Source of the DNA: an uncultured Bacteroides sp. | GTDB taxonomy: Bacteria; Bacteroidota; Bacteroidia; Bacteroidales; UBA932 | Length of the DNA: 64,000 nucleotides | Direction: 5' to 3' | NCBI GenBank assembly: GCA_945874355.1 | Contig: CAMCGB010000001.1 | Location: forward strand, 62,001 to 126,000 | Shown here: positions 10,188-18,982 of the stretch, piece by piece | Layout of the letters: every line of letters begins with the position of its first letter | How positions within the stretch are numbered: position 1 is the stretch's first letter | Position numbers and translations under genes: made by a program | The notes under the pieces: model-generated | Told to the model about the DNA's origin: nothing | Database searches by the model: none | Seen by the model: the letters and a program-made list of their open reading frames with translations, nothing else

Positions 10188-10589
10188 ATGGATACCGTTT
10201 GGGATCCTCTCAGAAAGAAACAAGTCGCTGCCACACCCGAAGAACGGGTGCGGCAGTGGTTCATTATGCAGCTCAACCAGACCTTCGGGGTGCCTATGCA
10301 TATGATGCGCAGCGAGGTGGGACTTGAAGGTGCCGCGAAATCATACAGGGCTGATATTGTGGTCTTTTCCCGCAGCGGAAAGCCCCTTGCGGTAGTGGAG
10401 TGCAAGAAGCCCGATGTCCGTATCGACAGCTCGGTGTCGGACCAGGCCCTGCGTTACGCCGCCCCTCTCGGCGTGCAGTTTCTTATGCTGACAAACGGAA
10501 AAAAGACTTATATTTACACTTTGGAAGAGGGTCGCTTTGTCCCCTGCGACCACATCCCTTCCTACGAAGAAATGATATGCCGACAGTAG
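10188..10589 (+). CDS. HsdR N-terminal-domain protein (type I restriction enzyme R-like nuclease fold)
   Basis: 133 residues from the ATG at 10188. A longer upstream reading frame would overlap the kinase and looks non-native. The protein resembles a stand-alone HsdR N-terminal (HSDR_N_2-type) domain with a PD-(D/E)xK-like pattern: Asp56 in RADIVVF, then Glu71-Cys-Lys73 in VVECKKPD. No helicase or methylase genes are nearby, so it is not part of a restriction system here. I recall similar single-domain proteins being widespread in Bacteroidota with no assigned role. It overlaps the next gene by 13 bases. Confidence 0.8.
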   Translation: MDTVWDPLRKKQVAATPEERVRQWFIMQLNQTFGVPMHMMRSEVGLEGAAKSYRADIVVFSRSGKPLAVVECKKPDVRIDSSVSDQALRYAAPLGVQFLMLTNGKKTYIYTLEEGRFVPCDHIPSYEEMICRQ

Positions 10590-12025
10590 TTCCACAGTTC
10601 CTTTCAAAACCGGTTTTCAGCCACGTATCAGATGTCGCCGAGTCACTCGGGGTTCGAGCCTTCGTCATCGGAGGCTATGTCCGGGATTGTTTCCTCGGGA
10701 GACAATGCAATGATATTGACATAGTTGTCGAAGGAAGCGGGCTTGATTTCGCCAAAGAGCTCGGCGCCGCCCTCGGCCGCCACGTGTCGTATTTTCCCAA
10801 TTTCGGCACGGCAATGCTGCGTTATCAGGGTGACGAGATTGAGTTTGTCGGAGCCCGCAGGGAGTCCTACCGCAGGGAGTCCCGCAAGCCTATCGTCGAG
10901 AACGGCACTCTGGAAGACGACCAGAAAAGACGCGATTTTACTATCAACGCTATGGCCTTCAGCCTCCAGAAAGACTCGTTCGGAGAGCTGGTGGACCCTT
11001 TCGGCGGGATGAAGGACCTGAGCGACGGCATAATCCGTACGCCCCTGGATCCGGATACCACCTACTCGGACGACCCTCTGCGCATGCTCCGCGCTGTCCG
11101 CTTTGCCGCCAAGCTCTCGACTCCCGAAAGGAAGTTCCGAATCGTTGAAGAGTCGATGGAATCGATGCGCAGAATGGCTCCCAGGCTTGATATCCTGTCG
11201 CGGGAGAGGATTGCCGACGAGCTCTGCAAGATGCTCGTGTGCGACACTCCTTCCATTGCGTTCCGCCTTATGGACCGCGCCGGACTGCTCCATTACATCC
11301 TTCCCGAACTTGAGGCACTGAAAGGGGTGCAGACTGTTGACGGAAAAGGTCATAAGGATAACTTCGAGCACAGTTTGACCGTGCTTGACAATATACGCCG
11401 GGAGGATGTCGGGCCCCAGGAAGGCAGGGACCATCTTCTCTGGCTCCGCTGGGCCGCCCTGCTGCACGATATAGGCAAGGCTTCCAGCAAGCGCTTTGAC
11501 CCTTCCGTGGGCTGGACTTTCCACGGCCACGAGGTCGTAGGTGCCCGAATGGTGCCCAAAATCTTCTCCCGTCTTCGGCTTTCGATGGACGAGATGAAGT
11601 ATGTACAGAAGCTCGTGCGCCTGCATTTGAGGCCGATTGCCCTTGTGGATGAGGAAGTTACAGATTCCGCCGTGAGAAGGCTCCTGTTTGACGCCTCCGA
11701 CGATATCGATGACCTGATGCTGCTCTGCAACGCCGACATCACCTCCAAGAACGAAGCCAAGGTGGCCCGCATAAAGGCGAACTTTGCCCTGGTAAAGAGC
11801 AAACTTGTGGAGGTGGAAGCAAAGGATGCCATACGCAACTTCAAGAACCCCATCGACGGGGAGTATGTTATGAAAGTGTACGGAATCCCTCCCTGCCAGC
11901 AGATAGGTCAGCTCAAGGAGATGGTAAAGGAGGCCATACTCGACGGCAAGATAGGCAATAACTTCGAGCAGGCGGACGCCTATATGCGTCAGTGTGCCCC
12001 GCTGCTGGGGCTGAAGGAGGTCTGA
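10577..12025 (+). CDS. CCA tRNA nucleotidyltransferase / poly(A) polymerase family with HD domain
   Basis: 482 residues from the ATG at 10577. Starts further upstream add about 59 residues that merely read through the preceding gene. The N-terminal nucleotidyltransferase shows GGYVRDCFLGR near residue 30 and the metal-binding DIDIVVEG. RRDFTINAMAF and RAVRFAAKL are class II tRNA nucleotidyltransferase motifs. A C-terminal HD phosphohydrolase domain has LLHDIGKASS and FHGHEVVGA. It probably adds or repairs tRNA 3'-CCA ends. The tRNA in this window does not encode CCA, so such an enzyme is needed. Poly(A) polymerase activity is the alternative. Confidence 0.92.
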   Translation: MPTVVPQFLSKPVFSHVSDVAESLGVRAFVIGGYVRDCFLGRQCNDIDIVVEGSGLDFAKELGAALGRHVSYFPNFGTAMLRYQGDEIEFVGARRESYRRESRKPIVENGTLEDDQKRRDFTINAMAFSLQKDSFGELVDPFGGMKDLSDGIIRTPLDPDTTYSDDPLRMLRAVRFAAKLSTPERKFRIVEESMESMRRMAPRLDILSRERIADELCKMLVCDTPSIAFRLMDRAGLLHYILPELEALKGVQTVDGKGHKDNFEHSLTVLDNIRREDVGPQEGRDHLLWLRWAALLHDIGKASSKRFDPSVGWTFHGHEVVGARMVPKIFSRLRLSMDEMKYVQKLVRLHLRPIALVDEEVTDSAVRRLLFDASDDIDDLMLLCNADITSKNEAKVARIKANFALVKSKLVEVEAKDAIRNFKNPIDGEYVMKVYGIPPCQQIGQLKEMVKEAILDGKIGNNFEQADAYMRQCAPLLGLKEV

Positions 12026-12026
12026 A

Positions 12027-12956
12027 ATGGTCTGCGATGACTATATCGATTACCTGCGCTCGATCAGGCGCTACTCTGAGCGGACTTGCATTCTCTACCG
12101 TAAAAGCATCGAAGACTACCTTAAGTTCTGCTCTTACAGTGAGTCCGGGCCCCTGGAAGAGTATCTGTCGGTCCAGCTTCTGCGTTCCTATCAGGTGGAG
12201 CTGCTCGACGCCCGCAAGCAGAGCAGCGCAAGCGTCAACCTTGCAATGAGCTCTCTGAGCGGATGGTGCCGCTATCTGATGAAGCAGGGCGTCCTGTCTT
12301 CCAATCCTGTACGTTCGCTCAAGAAGCCGTCCGCTCCGAAAAGGCTTCCGGAGTTCTTCAGGGAGGACGCCCTGCAGGAGTACTTCGATTCCACCAAGGG
12401 AGTTATGCAGTGGGGCAGCCACTCTCAGAAGATGAGCCGCATCATCATCTCGCTGCTCTATTCGACGGGCATAAGGCGCTCCGAACTTATAGCTCTCAAG
12501 CGCTCGAGCGTGGATTTGTCCAGAAAAGTCCTGCTTGTGCACGGTAAAGGCGACAAAATGCGCGAAATTCCCTTGACAGATACTTTAAGTGAAGAAATTT
12601 TGTTATATTTACAATCGCAGGATTCTTTGAAATATGCGTCAGTAGAGCCTGACTCGCCTCTGGTCCAGACAGAAAAGGGATTGAAGCTTTATCCTATGCT
12701 CGTTGAAAGGACGGTCCGCAAGGAGCTGGGCAATCTGTCGACGGCAGGGGGCAGGAAGTCGCCTCACGTTCTGAGGCACAGCATTGCCACCGAACTGCTC
12801 TCGCAGGGCGCCGATATCAACTCCATAAAGGAGATGCTCGGACACTCTTCCCTTGCGGCGACCCAGGTCTACACGCACACTTCAATTGAGCGCCTGCAAA
12901 AAGTATATGAATCAGCCCATCCAAGGGCAAAAAACGGAGGTAAAAATGGAGATTAA
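12027..12956 (+). CDS. Tyrosine recombinase (XerC/XerD-like)
   Basis: 309 residues. It has an N-terminal SAM-like core-binding domain (residues 1-85) and a C-terminal catalytic domain with the full active-site set: Arg150 in STGIRRSEL, His247-x-x-Arg250 in HVLRHSIATELL, His273 in LGHSS, and nucleophile Tyr282 in TQVYTH. The length fits chromosome-dimer-resolving Xer proteins rather than phage integrases, and no att sites or mobile genes flank it. It starts 1 base after the nucleotidyltransferase stop, and its 3' end overlaps the hibernation-factor gene by 11 bases. XerC versus XerD cannot be settled from one gene. Confidence 0.9.
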   Translation: MVCDDYIDYLRSIRRYSERTCILYRKSIEDYLKFCSYSESGPLEEYLSVQLLRSYQVELLDARKQSSASVNLAMSSLSGWCRYLMKQGVLSSNPVRSLKKPSAPKRLPEFFREDALQEYFDSTKGVMQWGSHSQKMSRIIISLLYSTGIRRSELIALKRSSVDLSRKVLLVHGKGDKMREIPLTDTLSEEILLYLQSQDSLKYASVEPDSPLVQTEKGLKLYPMLVERTVRKELGNLSTAGGRKSPHVLRHSIATELLSQGADINSIKEMLGHSSLAATQVYTHTSIERLQKVYESAHPRAKNGGKNGD

Positions 12957-13236
12957 AGTCAAAGCTCTGAAATTCGACGCCGACGAGAAGCTCGTTGCGT
13001 TCGTCGAGAAGAAGACGGCTCGTCTTGCAAAATTCTTTGAAGGCGTGACCCAGGAAGCGGAAGTCTCCCTTGAGGACATCAAGGAAGGCAAGAAAGCCAA
13101 GATTCAGATCAACATTCCGGGTGATACTCTGATAATAGAGCGCACCGCAGACACCTTTGAGAACGCCATCACAGGCTGCGTTGACGCTATGAAGGAGAAA
13201 CTCACCCGCGCCAAGGAGAAAAAGTACGAAAAGTAG
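12946..13236 (+). CDS. hpf: Ribosome hibernation-promoting factor / RaiA (short form)
   Basis: 96 residues from the ATG at 12946. A GGAGG at 12936-12940, five bases upstream, decides this start and is one of the few good ribosome-binding sites in the window. The sequence has the HPF/YfiA shape: an N-terminal strand MEIKVKALKFDAD, a helix LVAFVEKKTARLAKFF, strands with EVSLEDIKEGKKAKIQINIPG, and a C-terminal basic helix. It binds the 30S decoding region and dimerises or inactivates ribosomes in stationary phase. The long-form C-terminal domain is absent. Its start lies inside the recombinase gene. Confidence 0.93.
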   Translation: MEIKVKALKFDADEKLVAFVEKKTARLAKFFEGVTQEAEVSLEDIKEGKKAKIQINIPGDTLIIERTADTFENAITGCVDAMKEKLTRAKEKKYEK

Positions 13237-13243
13237 AAATCCC

Positions 13244-14281
13244 CTATAGATTCAAAATCTTCGAAATGAGCTCTGTGAAGAGCTCATTTTGCGTTACAGG
13301 GCTGCCTCCTTTGCCCAGATAGTCGTATTCGCACAGCAGCGAGATGGCCTGCATACACTTCACTTTGGGGTAGTTGCGTACAGCCACATCGTAATCCTTC
13401 CAGAAATAGGGATTCACTCCCTGCAGGGCCTTTGCCTTCTGCTCCGGAGAAGGCCTGGGGTTCTTCTCCAGAACTATGGCATAGCGCAGCACTTTGTTGA
13501 AATTGCTGTAGAGCATTGCGGTTGCTGTCGGAAGGGAGAACCTCGCTCCGGAGCCCATAATGCTTGCCGTCCTCAGGGCCTTGACCCTGTCTTTCGAATT
13601 CAGCAGACGATTGAGCTCGAACACCGAGTACTCGCGCGAGATGCCTATGTTCTGCTCTATGTCGCTGATGCTTATGGACTTCTTCCCGTCGTCAAGCCCC
13701 TTGGCCAGCTTCTCCGCCTGCTCGGAGAGAGTCGACAGGTCGGTGCCGCAGAACTCGCCAAGGAGCTGGGCGGCCGCGGGGTCGATGTCCAGCCCCCTGG
13801 AGCTGAAATGCTCGCTTATCCACGAAGGTATCTCATAGTCTCTCAGCGGATTCGACTCCACCACGGCCCCATTCGCGCTGATGGCCTTGTAGAGGGCTGT
13901 CCTTTTGTCCAGCTTGGAAGAGCGGAAAAGCAGCACCAGCACCGTGGTGTCAAGAGGGGAGGCACAGTAGCTGCTGAGTTTGTCCAGATTCTGGACCGCC
14001 TGGGCGTCCCGGACCACCACCAGCTGCCTTGGAGACATCATAGGGAAACGCATTGCTTCGGAAATGATGCTGTCAACCGTAGTTTCAGAGCCGTAAAGTA
14101 TGCTCTGGTTGAAATCCCTGTCTTCCTCGGCTATGCAGCGGCTGATAATCTCGTTGCACACAAGGGTGGGGTAGTAACTCTCCTCGCCCATAAGCAAATA
14201 ACAGCGTTCGAACTGTCCCTGACGCATGCGGGAGATAAGTTGCGAGCAGAGCTCGCCGGTTTTTGGGGAAGTCTTGGCCAT
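13244..14281 (-). CDS. holA: DNA polymerase III subunit delta
   Basis: 345 residues, matching the delta-subunit family. It is part of the clamp-loader complex and opens the beta sliding clamp. Recognisable features are the N-terminal CYLLMGEESYYPTLVCNEII segment corresponding to the degenerate nucleotide-binding motif, the RQLVVVRDAQAV strand, and the LLGEFCGTDLSTLSEQAEKLA helix pair that in this family precedes the clamp-binding collar domain. It converges on hpf with a gap of 7 bases. It is probably a single-gene unit. Confidence 0.9.
   Translation of the reverse strand: MAKTSPKTGELCSQLISRMRQGQFERCYLLMGEESYYPTLVCNEIISRCIAEEDRDFNQSILYGSETTVDSIISEAMRFPMMSPRQLVVVRDAQAVQNLDKLSSYCASPLDTTVLVLLFRSSKLDKRTALYKAISANGAVVESNPLRDYEIPSWISEHFSSRGLDIDPAAAQLLGEFCGTDLSTLSEQAEKLAKGLDDGKKSISISDIEQNIGISREYSVFELNRLLNSKDRVKALRTASIMGSGARFSLPTATAMLYSNFNKVLRYAIVLEKNPRPSPEQKAKALQGVNPYFWKDYDVAVRNYPKVKCMQAISLLCEYDYLGKGGSPVTQNELFTELISKILNL
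13264..13290 (+). terminator. Candidate terminator of the hpf operon, inside holA
   Basis: An 11-bp stem (13264-13274 with 13279-13289) closes a GTGA tetraloop and runs into TTTT on the plus strand, 27 bases after the hpf stop. It lies within the last codons of the convergent holA gene, so it would act as an intrinsic terminator encoded inside another gene's coding sequence. Confidence 0.5.
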
Positions 14282-14308
14282 AACGGCACGAAATTAATGA
14301 AAAATATC

Positions 14309-14316
14309 TAAATTTG
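14309..14316 (+). promoter_or_regulatory. -7 promoter element (TAAATTTG) for the GH51 gene
   Basis: An exact TAnnTTTG match 40 bases upstream of the arabinofuranosidase ATG and 27 bases downstream of the divergent holA start. The -33 element is not clear. Confidence 0.5.
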
Positions 14317-14356
14317 TAAACTTTGTGTTTGACCAAAACCACAAAACAAATATCAT

Positions 14357-15904
14357 ATGAAGCTCTCAAAAACCATCTCGGCAGTTGTTGCCGTTTTCTG
14401 CGCAGTCACTCTTTACTCGCAGGATGCAACTATCCGGATTCACGATGAAGGCACCGGCAATACCATTCCCAAGGAAATCTACGGACAATTCTCGGAGCAC
14501 CTCGGAAGGTGCATCTATGGGGGACTTTGGGTAGGCAAGGACTCTGAAGTGCCGAATATCGAAGGCTACCGCAAGGATGTGTTCGATGCCCTCAAGGCCC
14601 TCAAAGTGCCTGTAATGCGCTGGCCCGGAGGATGTTTTGCTGACGATTATCACTGGATGGACGGCATAGGACCCCAGGAGCAGAGAGCCTACATCTCCAA
14701 CAACAACTGGGGCGGAACCTTGGAGGACAACAGCTTCGGAACCCACGAGTTCCTGAATCTCTGCGAAATGCTCGGCATCGAGCCCTATATCAGCGGCAAC
14801 GTGGGCAGCGGAAGCGTCGAGGAGATGTCCGACTGGGTGGAGTATATGACTTCCGATGCGAAGAGCAGTATGGCTGACCTCAGAAGGGCCAACGGCCGCG
14901 AGGAGCCCTGGAAGGTAAAGTACTTCGGCATCGGCAACGAGGCCTGGGGCTGCGGAGGCAATATGACTCCCGAGTACTACTCCGACCTTTTCCGCCGCTA
15001 TGGCACCTACCTTCGCAACTACGGCGACAACCGTCTGTACAAAGTGGCCTCCGGAGCTTCTGACTACGACTACAACTGGACCAAGGTGCTTATGCAGAAT
15101 CTCACCCGCAAGGGTATGAACGGCATTTCCCTGCACTACTATACAGTCATCGACTGGAGCAGGAAGGGAGCGGCTACTTCATTCAGCGACAAGGAGTATT
15201 ACAACATCCTTTCGAAGGCCATTGAGGTTGAAGACGTGCTCCGCCGTCATATCGAAGTAATGGACCAGTATGACCCCCAGGGCAGGGTTGACCTGCTTCT
15301 GGACGAGTGGGGAACCTGGTTTGAAGTTGAACCCGGCACCAACCCCGGTCATCTCTATCAGCAAAGCACTATGAGGGACGCTATGGTGGCCGCCCTGAGT
15401 TTCGACATTTTCCACAAATATACCAGAAGGCTCAAGATGGCGAATATCGCCCAGGTGGTGAATGTGCTCCAGTCTATGATCCTGACCGACGAAACCCGTA
15501 TGGTGCTGACTCCCACATACCACGTCTTCGAGATGTACAATGTGCATCAGGATGCCGAGTATCTCGCCTCTGACTGCATCAGCGCCAAGACTAAATGCGA
15601 CCGCAAGATTGCCGTTCCCGAGGTGGATGTAACTGCTTCCCGCAAGGACGGAGTTGTGAACATCTCTCTTGTCAACACCAGCCTGAAGGACTCCCGCAAG
15701 GTCCTCGTCAGCTTCGACTCCGTAAAGGCATTCACCAAAGTCGCCTCCGCCCGTGTGCTGACTTCAGCGGATGTCCACGACTTCAATGACTTCGACCATC
15801 CCGAGAGCGTGAAACCTGCCGAGTTCAAGGACTACAAGTTTACAAAGGCAGGACTGGAGGTGACCCTTCCTCCCTGCTCTATAGTATGCATCAGCGGCAA
15901 ATGA
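14357..15904 (+). CDS. Secreted alpha-L-arabinofuranosidase, GH51
   Basis: 515 residues. It hydrolyses terminal alpha-L-arabinofuranosyl groups from arabinan and arabinoxylan. A signal peptide ([22 protein letters not shown]) indicates export. GH51 landmarks are clear: [22 protein letters not shown] at the N-terminus, [13 protein letters not shown] near residue 94, the acid/base Glu195 in [11 protein letters not shown], and the nucleophile Glu317 in [13 protein letters not shown]-terminal beta-sandwich follows from about residue 410. Its product is the substrate of the arabinose operon 4 kb upstream, although the two are separate transcription units. Confidence 0.95.
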   Translation: MKLSKTISAVVAVFCAVTLYSQDATIRIHDEGTGNTIPKEIYGQFSEHLGRCIYGGLWVGKDSEVPNIEGYRKDVFDALKALKVPVMRWPGGCFADDYHWMDGIGPQEQRAYISNNNWGGTLEDNSFGTHEFLNLCEMLGIEPYISGNVGSGSVEEMSDWVEYMTSDAKSSMADLRRANGREEPWKVKYFGIGNEAWGCGGNMTPEYYSDLFRRYGTYLRNYGDNRLYKVASGASDYDYNWTKVLMQNLTRKGMNGISLHYYTVIDWSRKGAATSFSDKEYYNILSKAIEVEDVLRRHIEVMDQYDPQGRVDLLLDEWGTWFEVEPGTNPGHLYQQSTMRDAMVAALSFDIFHKYTRRLKMANIAQVVNVLQSMILTDETRMVLTPTYHVFEMYNVHQDAEYLASDCISAKTKCDRKIAVPEVDVTASRKDGVVNISLVNTSLKDSRKVLVSFDSVKAFTKVASARVLTSADVHDFNDFDHPESVKPAEFKDYKFTKAGLEVTLPPCSIVCISGK

Positions 15905-15930
15905 TGCCTCTGGAATAACAGTACAAATAA

Positions 15931-16812
15931 ATGACAAACGAAACACCTATCATTCAAGCCGTAGGGGTGAGCAAGTCCTTCGGCGAGAAGGTGGCTCTGG
16001 ACAATGTCAGCCTCTCGATTCCCGAAGGCGGCATTTTCGGCCTGCTAGGTCCCAACGGAGCCGGTAAGACCACCCTTATCCGTATCATCAACAAGATTCT
16101 CATTCCCAATTCCGGTCAGATACTGTTCAATGGCCGCCCCATCACCCGCGAGGACGTGGCTTCCATAGGCTATATGCCTGAAGAAAGGGGGCTGTACCGC
16201 AAGATGAAGGTCGGAGACCAGGCCGTGTACCTAGCCCGCCTGAAGGGTATGAGCTCCGCACAGGCCCGCTCTGAGCTCAAGAACTGGTTCGAGCGCTTCG
16301 GAATCCAGGACTGGTGGAACAAAAAGGTGGAGGAGCTCTCAAAGGGTATGGCCCAGAAGCTTCAGTTCATCACCACGGTCGTGCACAAACCCTCCCTTAT
16401 GATTCTGGACGAGCCTTTCTCCGGCTTTGACCCTGTGAATGCAGAGATAGTGCGCCAGGAGATCCTGCGTCTTCGTGACGGGGGTGCCACCATCATCCTT
16501 TCGACCCACAATATGGAATCCGTCGAGGAACTGTGCGACAACATAGCCCTTATCAATCATTCGCATCTGGTGGTAAGCGCAGGGGTGGAGGAGCTTCGCC
16601 GCTCCTACGGGAACAATAACGTGGAACTGGTATATACCGATTCCGAAGGCTCCCATACTGTCGTGCTCCCCAGGGAGGAGAATGGAACCAGCACACTCAA
16701 GTCATTCATCGACAAGGGCGTCCAGATTAATTCATACAGGGAGCTGATGCCCAGGATGAATGATATTTTCATCAAATTGGTAACACAAGAAGAGCAGGAG
16801 GAAAACAAATGA
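15931..16812 (+). CDS. ABC transporter ATP-binding protein (NatA-like)
   Basis: 293 residues. It is the ATPase of an ABC-2 exporter. Walker A GPNGAGKTT is near residue 36, the signature is LSKGMAQKLQ near residue 136, and Walker B with the catalytic Glu is LMILDEPFSGFD near residue 155, followed by the switch His in STHNMES. A C-terminal DUF4162-like region follows, as in NatA-type proteins. The stop overlaps the permease start by 4 bases, so the pair is translationally coupled. The cargo is unknown; Na+, peptides and antibiotics are typical for relatives. Confidence 0.92.
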   Translation: MTNETPIIQAVGVSKSFGEKVALDNVSLSIPEGGIFGLLGPNGAGKTTLIRIINKILIPNSGQILFNGRPITREDVASIGYMPEERGLYRKMKVGDQAVYLARLKGMSSAQARSELKNWFERFGIQDWWNKKVEELSKGMAQKLQFITTVVHKPSLMILDEPFSGFDPVNAEIVRQEILRLRDGGATIILSTHNMESVEELCDNIALINHSHLVVSAGVEELRRSYGNNNVELVYTDSEGSHTVVLPREENGTSTLKSFIDKGVQINSYRELMPRMNDIFIKLVTQEEQEENK

Positions 16813-18152
16813 AAGCCAGTGTAATAGGTATTGTGATCGGGAGAGAGTATTCGACCCGCGTGAAGAAGAAGAGTTTCCTTCTGACCACCTTCCTCGTCCC
16901 CATCCTCTTCGCAGCGATGTGCATTCTTCCCGCCCTGATTATGGTCGGGATGAAAGAAGAATCGAAATCGGTAGCCGTAATAGACGAGTCTTCGATAATC
17001 CTTCCCAAGCTGGTTGATTCCGAAGCTGTGCGTTTTGCCGACCTGTCTTCGACTCCTCTTGACAGTGTGAAGAATTCCCTCGAGGCCCTGGGATATGATG
17101 CCGTGCTGAGAATCTCACCCCTTGACGAGAAGACAAAGAGCCTGAGCGCCGAGGTGTACTCAGTCAAGCCTCTGGGAATGGAGCTTACCGAGAACCTGAA
17201 TTCGAGGATCAACTCCGGCATCCAGGATTACCGCATCGCTTCCTACGGAATCGACGGTCTCGAGCAGATTATGCAGGACGTCAAGTCCGATGTGAGGATC
17301 ACCTCCTACACCATAGGCGAGGACGGCAAGGAGTCCGTGTCCGAGTCGGGGGTATATATGATGGTTTCTATGGTGCTCGGCATCATCATCTATATGTTCA
17401 TCGCAATGTTCGGCGGAATGGTGATGTCTTCGGTCATCGAAGAGAAGTCCAGCCGCGTGGTTGAGGTGCTGGTCAGCTCGGTGAAGGCCACCGAACTGAT
17501 GTTCGGCAAGATAATCGGTATCGCCCTTGTGGCCCTGACCCAGTTCCTGCTCTGGATTGTCCTTACTTTCGCCATCGTTTCCGTAGCCGGAGCCATAGCC
17601 GGGCCCGAGCTGATGGGTGGCGCCGACCCGGTTGAGCTGGCTACACAGATGGGAGGTGAGCAGGCTGCCGAGGCTCTGTCCTCAGCCCAGTCGAGCGACC
17701 TTGGAGTGATAGTTTCCTCTCTTGCCAATATGCCCATCGGAAAGATACTCATCTGTTTTGTGGTCTTCTTTGTCCTTGGCTATATGCTCTATGCGTCCCT
17801 GTTTGCCGCAGTGGGCTCAGCAGTTGAGAACGAGGGCGACTCCAATCAGCTGCAGATGCCTTTGACCATCCCCATACTGCTGGGATTCTTCATTGCCATC
17901 TATGCCTTCAAGGCCCCTGACAGCCCTCTTGTATTCTGGGGTTCGATGATTCCTTTCACCTCTCCGATTGTGATGCTTGCAAGGCTGCCCTTCGGTGTCC
18001 CGGGATGGGAACTGATTCTCTCGATTGTGCTTCTTGCCCTGACCTTTGTGCTTTGCGCCTGGTTCTCGGCCAAGATTTACAGGGTCGGAATCCTTATGTT
18101 CGGAAAGAAAGCTACTTGGAAAGATCTTTGGAAATGGTTCAGACAAAAGTAA
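16809..18152 (+). CDS. ABC-2 type permease (NatB-like)
   Basis: 447 residues. An N-terminal transmembrane segment at about residues 20-45 is followed by a large extracytoplasmic domain (about 50-175), and then a cluster of five to six helices starting at YMMVSMVLGIIIYMFIAMFGG. MSSVIEEKSSRVVEVLVSSV is the hallmark loop of ABC-2/NatB permeases. It partners with the upstream ATPase. The next gene starts 19 bases before this one stops, an unusual link between an exporter and a periplasmic nucleotidase domain. Confidence 0.9.
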   Translation: MKASVIGIVIGREYSTRVKKKSFLLTTFLVPILFAAMCILPALIMVGMKEESKSVAVIDESSIILPKLVDSEAVRFADLSSTPLDSVKNSLEALGYDAVLRISPLDEKTKSLSAEVYSVKPLGMELTENLNSRINSGIQDYRIASYGIDGLEQIMQDVKSDVRITSYTIGEDGKESVSESGVYMMVSMVLGIIIYMFIAMFGGMVMSSVIEEKSSRVVEVLVSSVKATELMFGKIIGIALVALTQFLLWIVLTFAIVSVAGAIAGPELMGGADPVELATQMGGEQAAEALSSAQSSDLGVIVSSLANMPIGKILICFVVFFVLGYMLYASLFAAVGSAVENEGDSNQLQMPLTIPILLGFFIAIYAFKAPDSPLVFWGSMIPFTSPIVMLARLPFGVPGWELILSIVLLALTFVLCAWFSAKIYRVGILMFGKKATWKDLWKWFRQK

Positions 18153-18982
18153 TTATTTCGGCAGCCCTGATTGCGGGGCTGCTTTCTTCGTGTGCGTCCC
18201 GCTCCTTCAGCTGGACCTGCCACGATGTTGATGCCGGCCGCACAGGAGTTACGGCTCCCAATGCCGACAATGTCCCTCAGGCCCTGGGACAGCTGACGGA
18301 CAGCTGCTACATCAGTCCTTCCGGAAGGGTCTTCCCTTCTTCGTCCTGCACATATGCTACGGCAAGGGACCTGATTGCCGCCCAGCCCGCCATGAAGCAC
18401 CTCAAGCAGGTCATCGGTTATTCGACAGAAGAAATGCGCCGGGGCGGAGTGAATACCAAACTCTCGAACTGGATAGTTGACCATCTGATGGAAGACGTGC
18501 AGCAGATAACTTCACGCCGCTGCGATGTGGGCCTTATCAATAAGGGTGGGATCAGGGTGGATATGCCTCAGGGAGAAGTGATTATGGACGATATCGTCTC
18601 CATGCTCCCTTTCCGCAACCACCTCTGTTATGTGGCCTTGAAGGGAAAGGACCTCAAGCTGCTGTTCGATACTCTTGCTGCGGGCGGCATGCAGCCGGTT
18701 TCAGGTGTCAAGGTAGTCGTCCGGGACGACAGGGTGGAGAGCCTTCTTGTGGGCGGAGAGAGTGTGGATGACGACAAGGTTTATGGAGTTGCGACTGTGG
18801 ACTTCCTTCTGGACGGCGGCGACAGAATCAATGTCGCAAAGAATGCCCTGGAGGTCATTATCACCGACAAGATGGTCATCGATTCAATGCTTCCGTATGC
18901 GATGTCCTATGCCCAGGAGGGGAAGAACATAGAGTATTTCACTGATGACAGAATCGTTTTCGAGAAGGAGGACAAACAATGA
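18134..18982 (+). CDS. 5'-nucleotidase C-terminal-domain lipoprotein
   Basis: 282 residues from the ATG at 18134. This start was chosen because it gives a lipoprotein signal with LLSSC and the acylated Cys at residue 20, and it overlaps the permease 3' end. The body is the substrate-specificity domain of 5'-nucleotidases, with NKGGIRVDMPQGEVIMDDIVSMLPFRN near residue 137 and VATVDFLLDGGD near residue 218. It has no metallophosphatase domain of its own. That domain is encoded by the next gene, which overlaps by 4 bases. The two proteins presumably assemble at the envelope to dephosphorylate nucleotides. Confidence 0.9.
   Translation: MVQTKVIISAALIAGLLSSCASRSFSWTCHDVDAGRTGVTAPNADNVPQALGQLTDSCYISPSGRVFPSSSCTYATARDLIAAQPAMKHLKQVIGYSTEEMRRGGVNTKLSNWIVDHLMEDVQQITSRRCDVGLINKGGIRVDMPQGEVIMDDIVSMLPFRNHLCYVALKGKDLKLLFDTLAAGGMQPVSGVKVVVRDDRVESLLVGGESVDDDKVYGVATVDFLLDGGDRINVAKNALEVIITDKMVIDSMLPYAMSYAQEGKNIEYFTDDRIVFEKEDKQ

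Noticed and set aside
10188..10589. Possible restriction-modification system around the HsdR-N protein
   Set aside because: There are no methylase, specificity or full-length restriction subunit genes nearby. It is a single domain in a housekeeping operon.
12027..12956. Tyrosine recombinase as part of a mobile element or phage
   Set aside because: The size, four-residue active site and tight housekeeping context fit a Xer-like chromosomal enzyme; there are no att repeats or phage genes.
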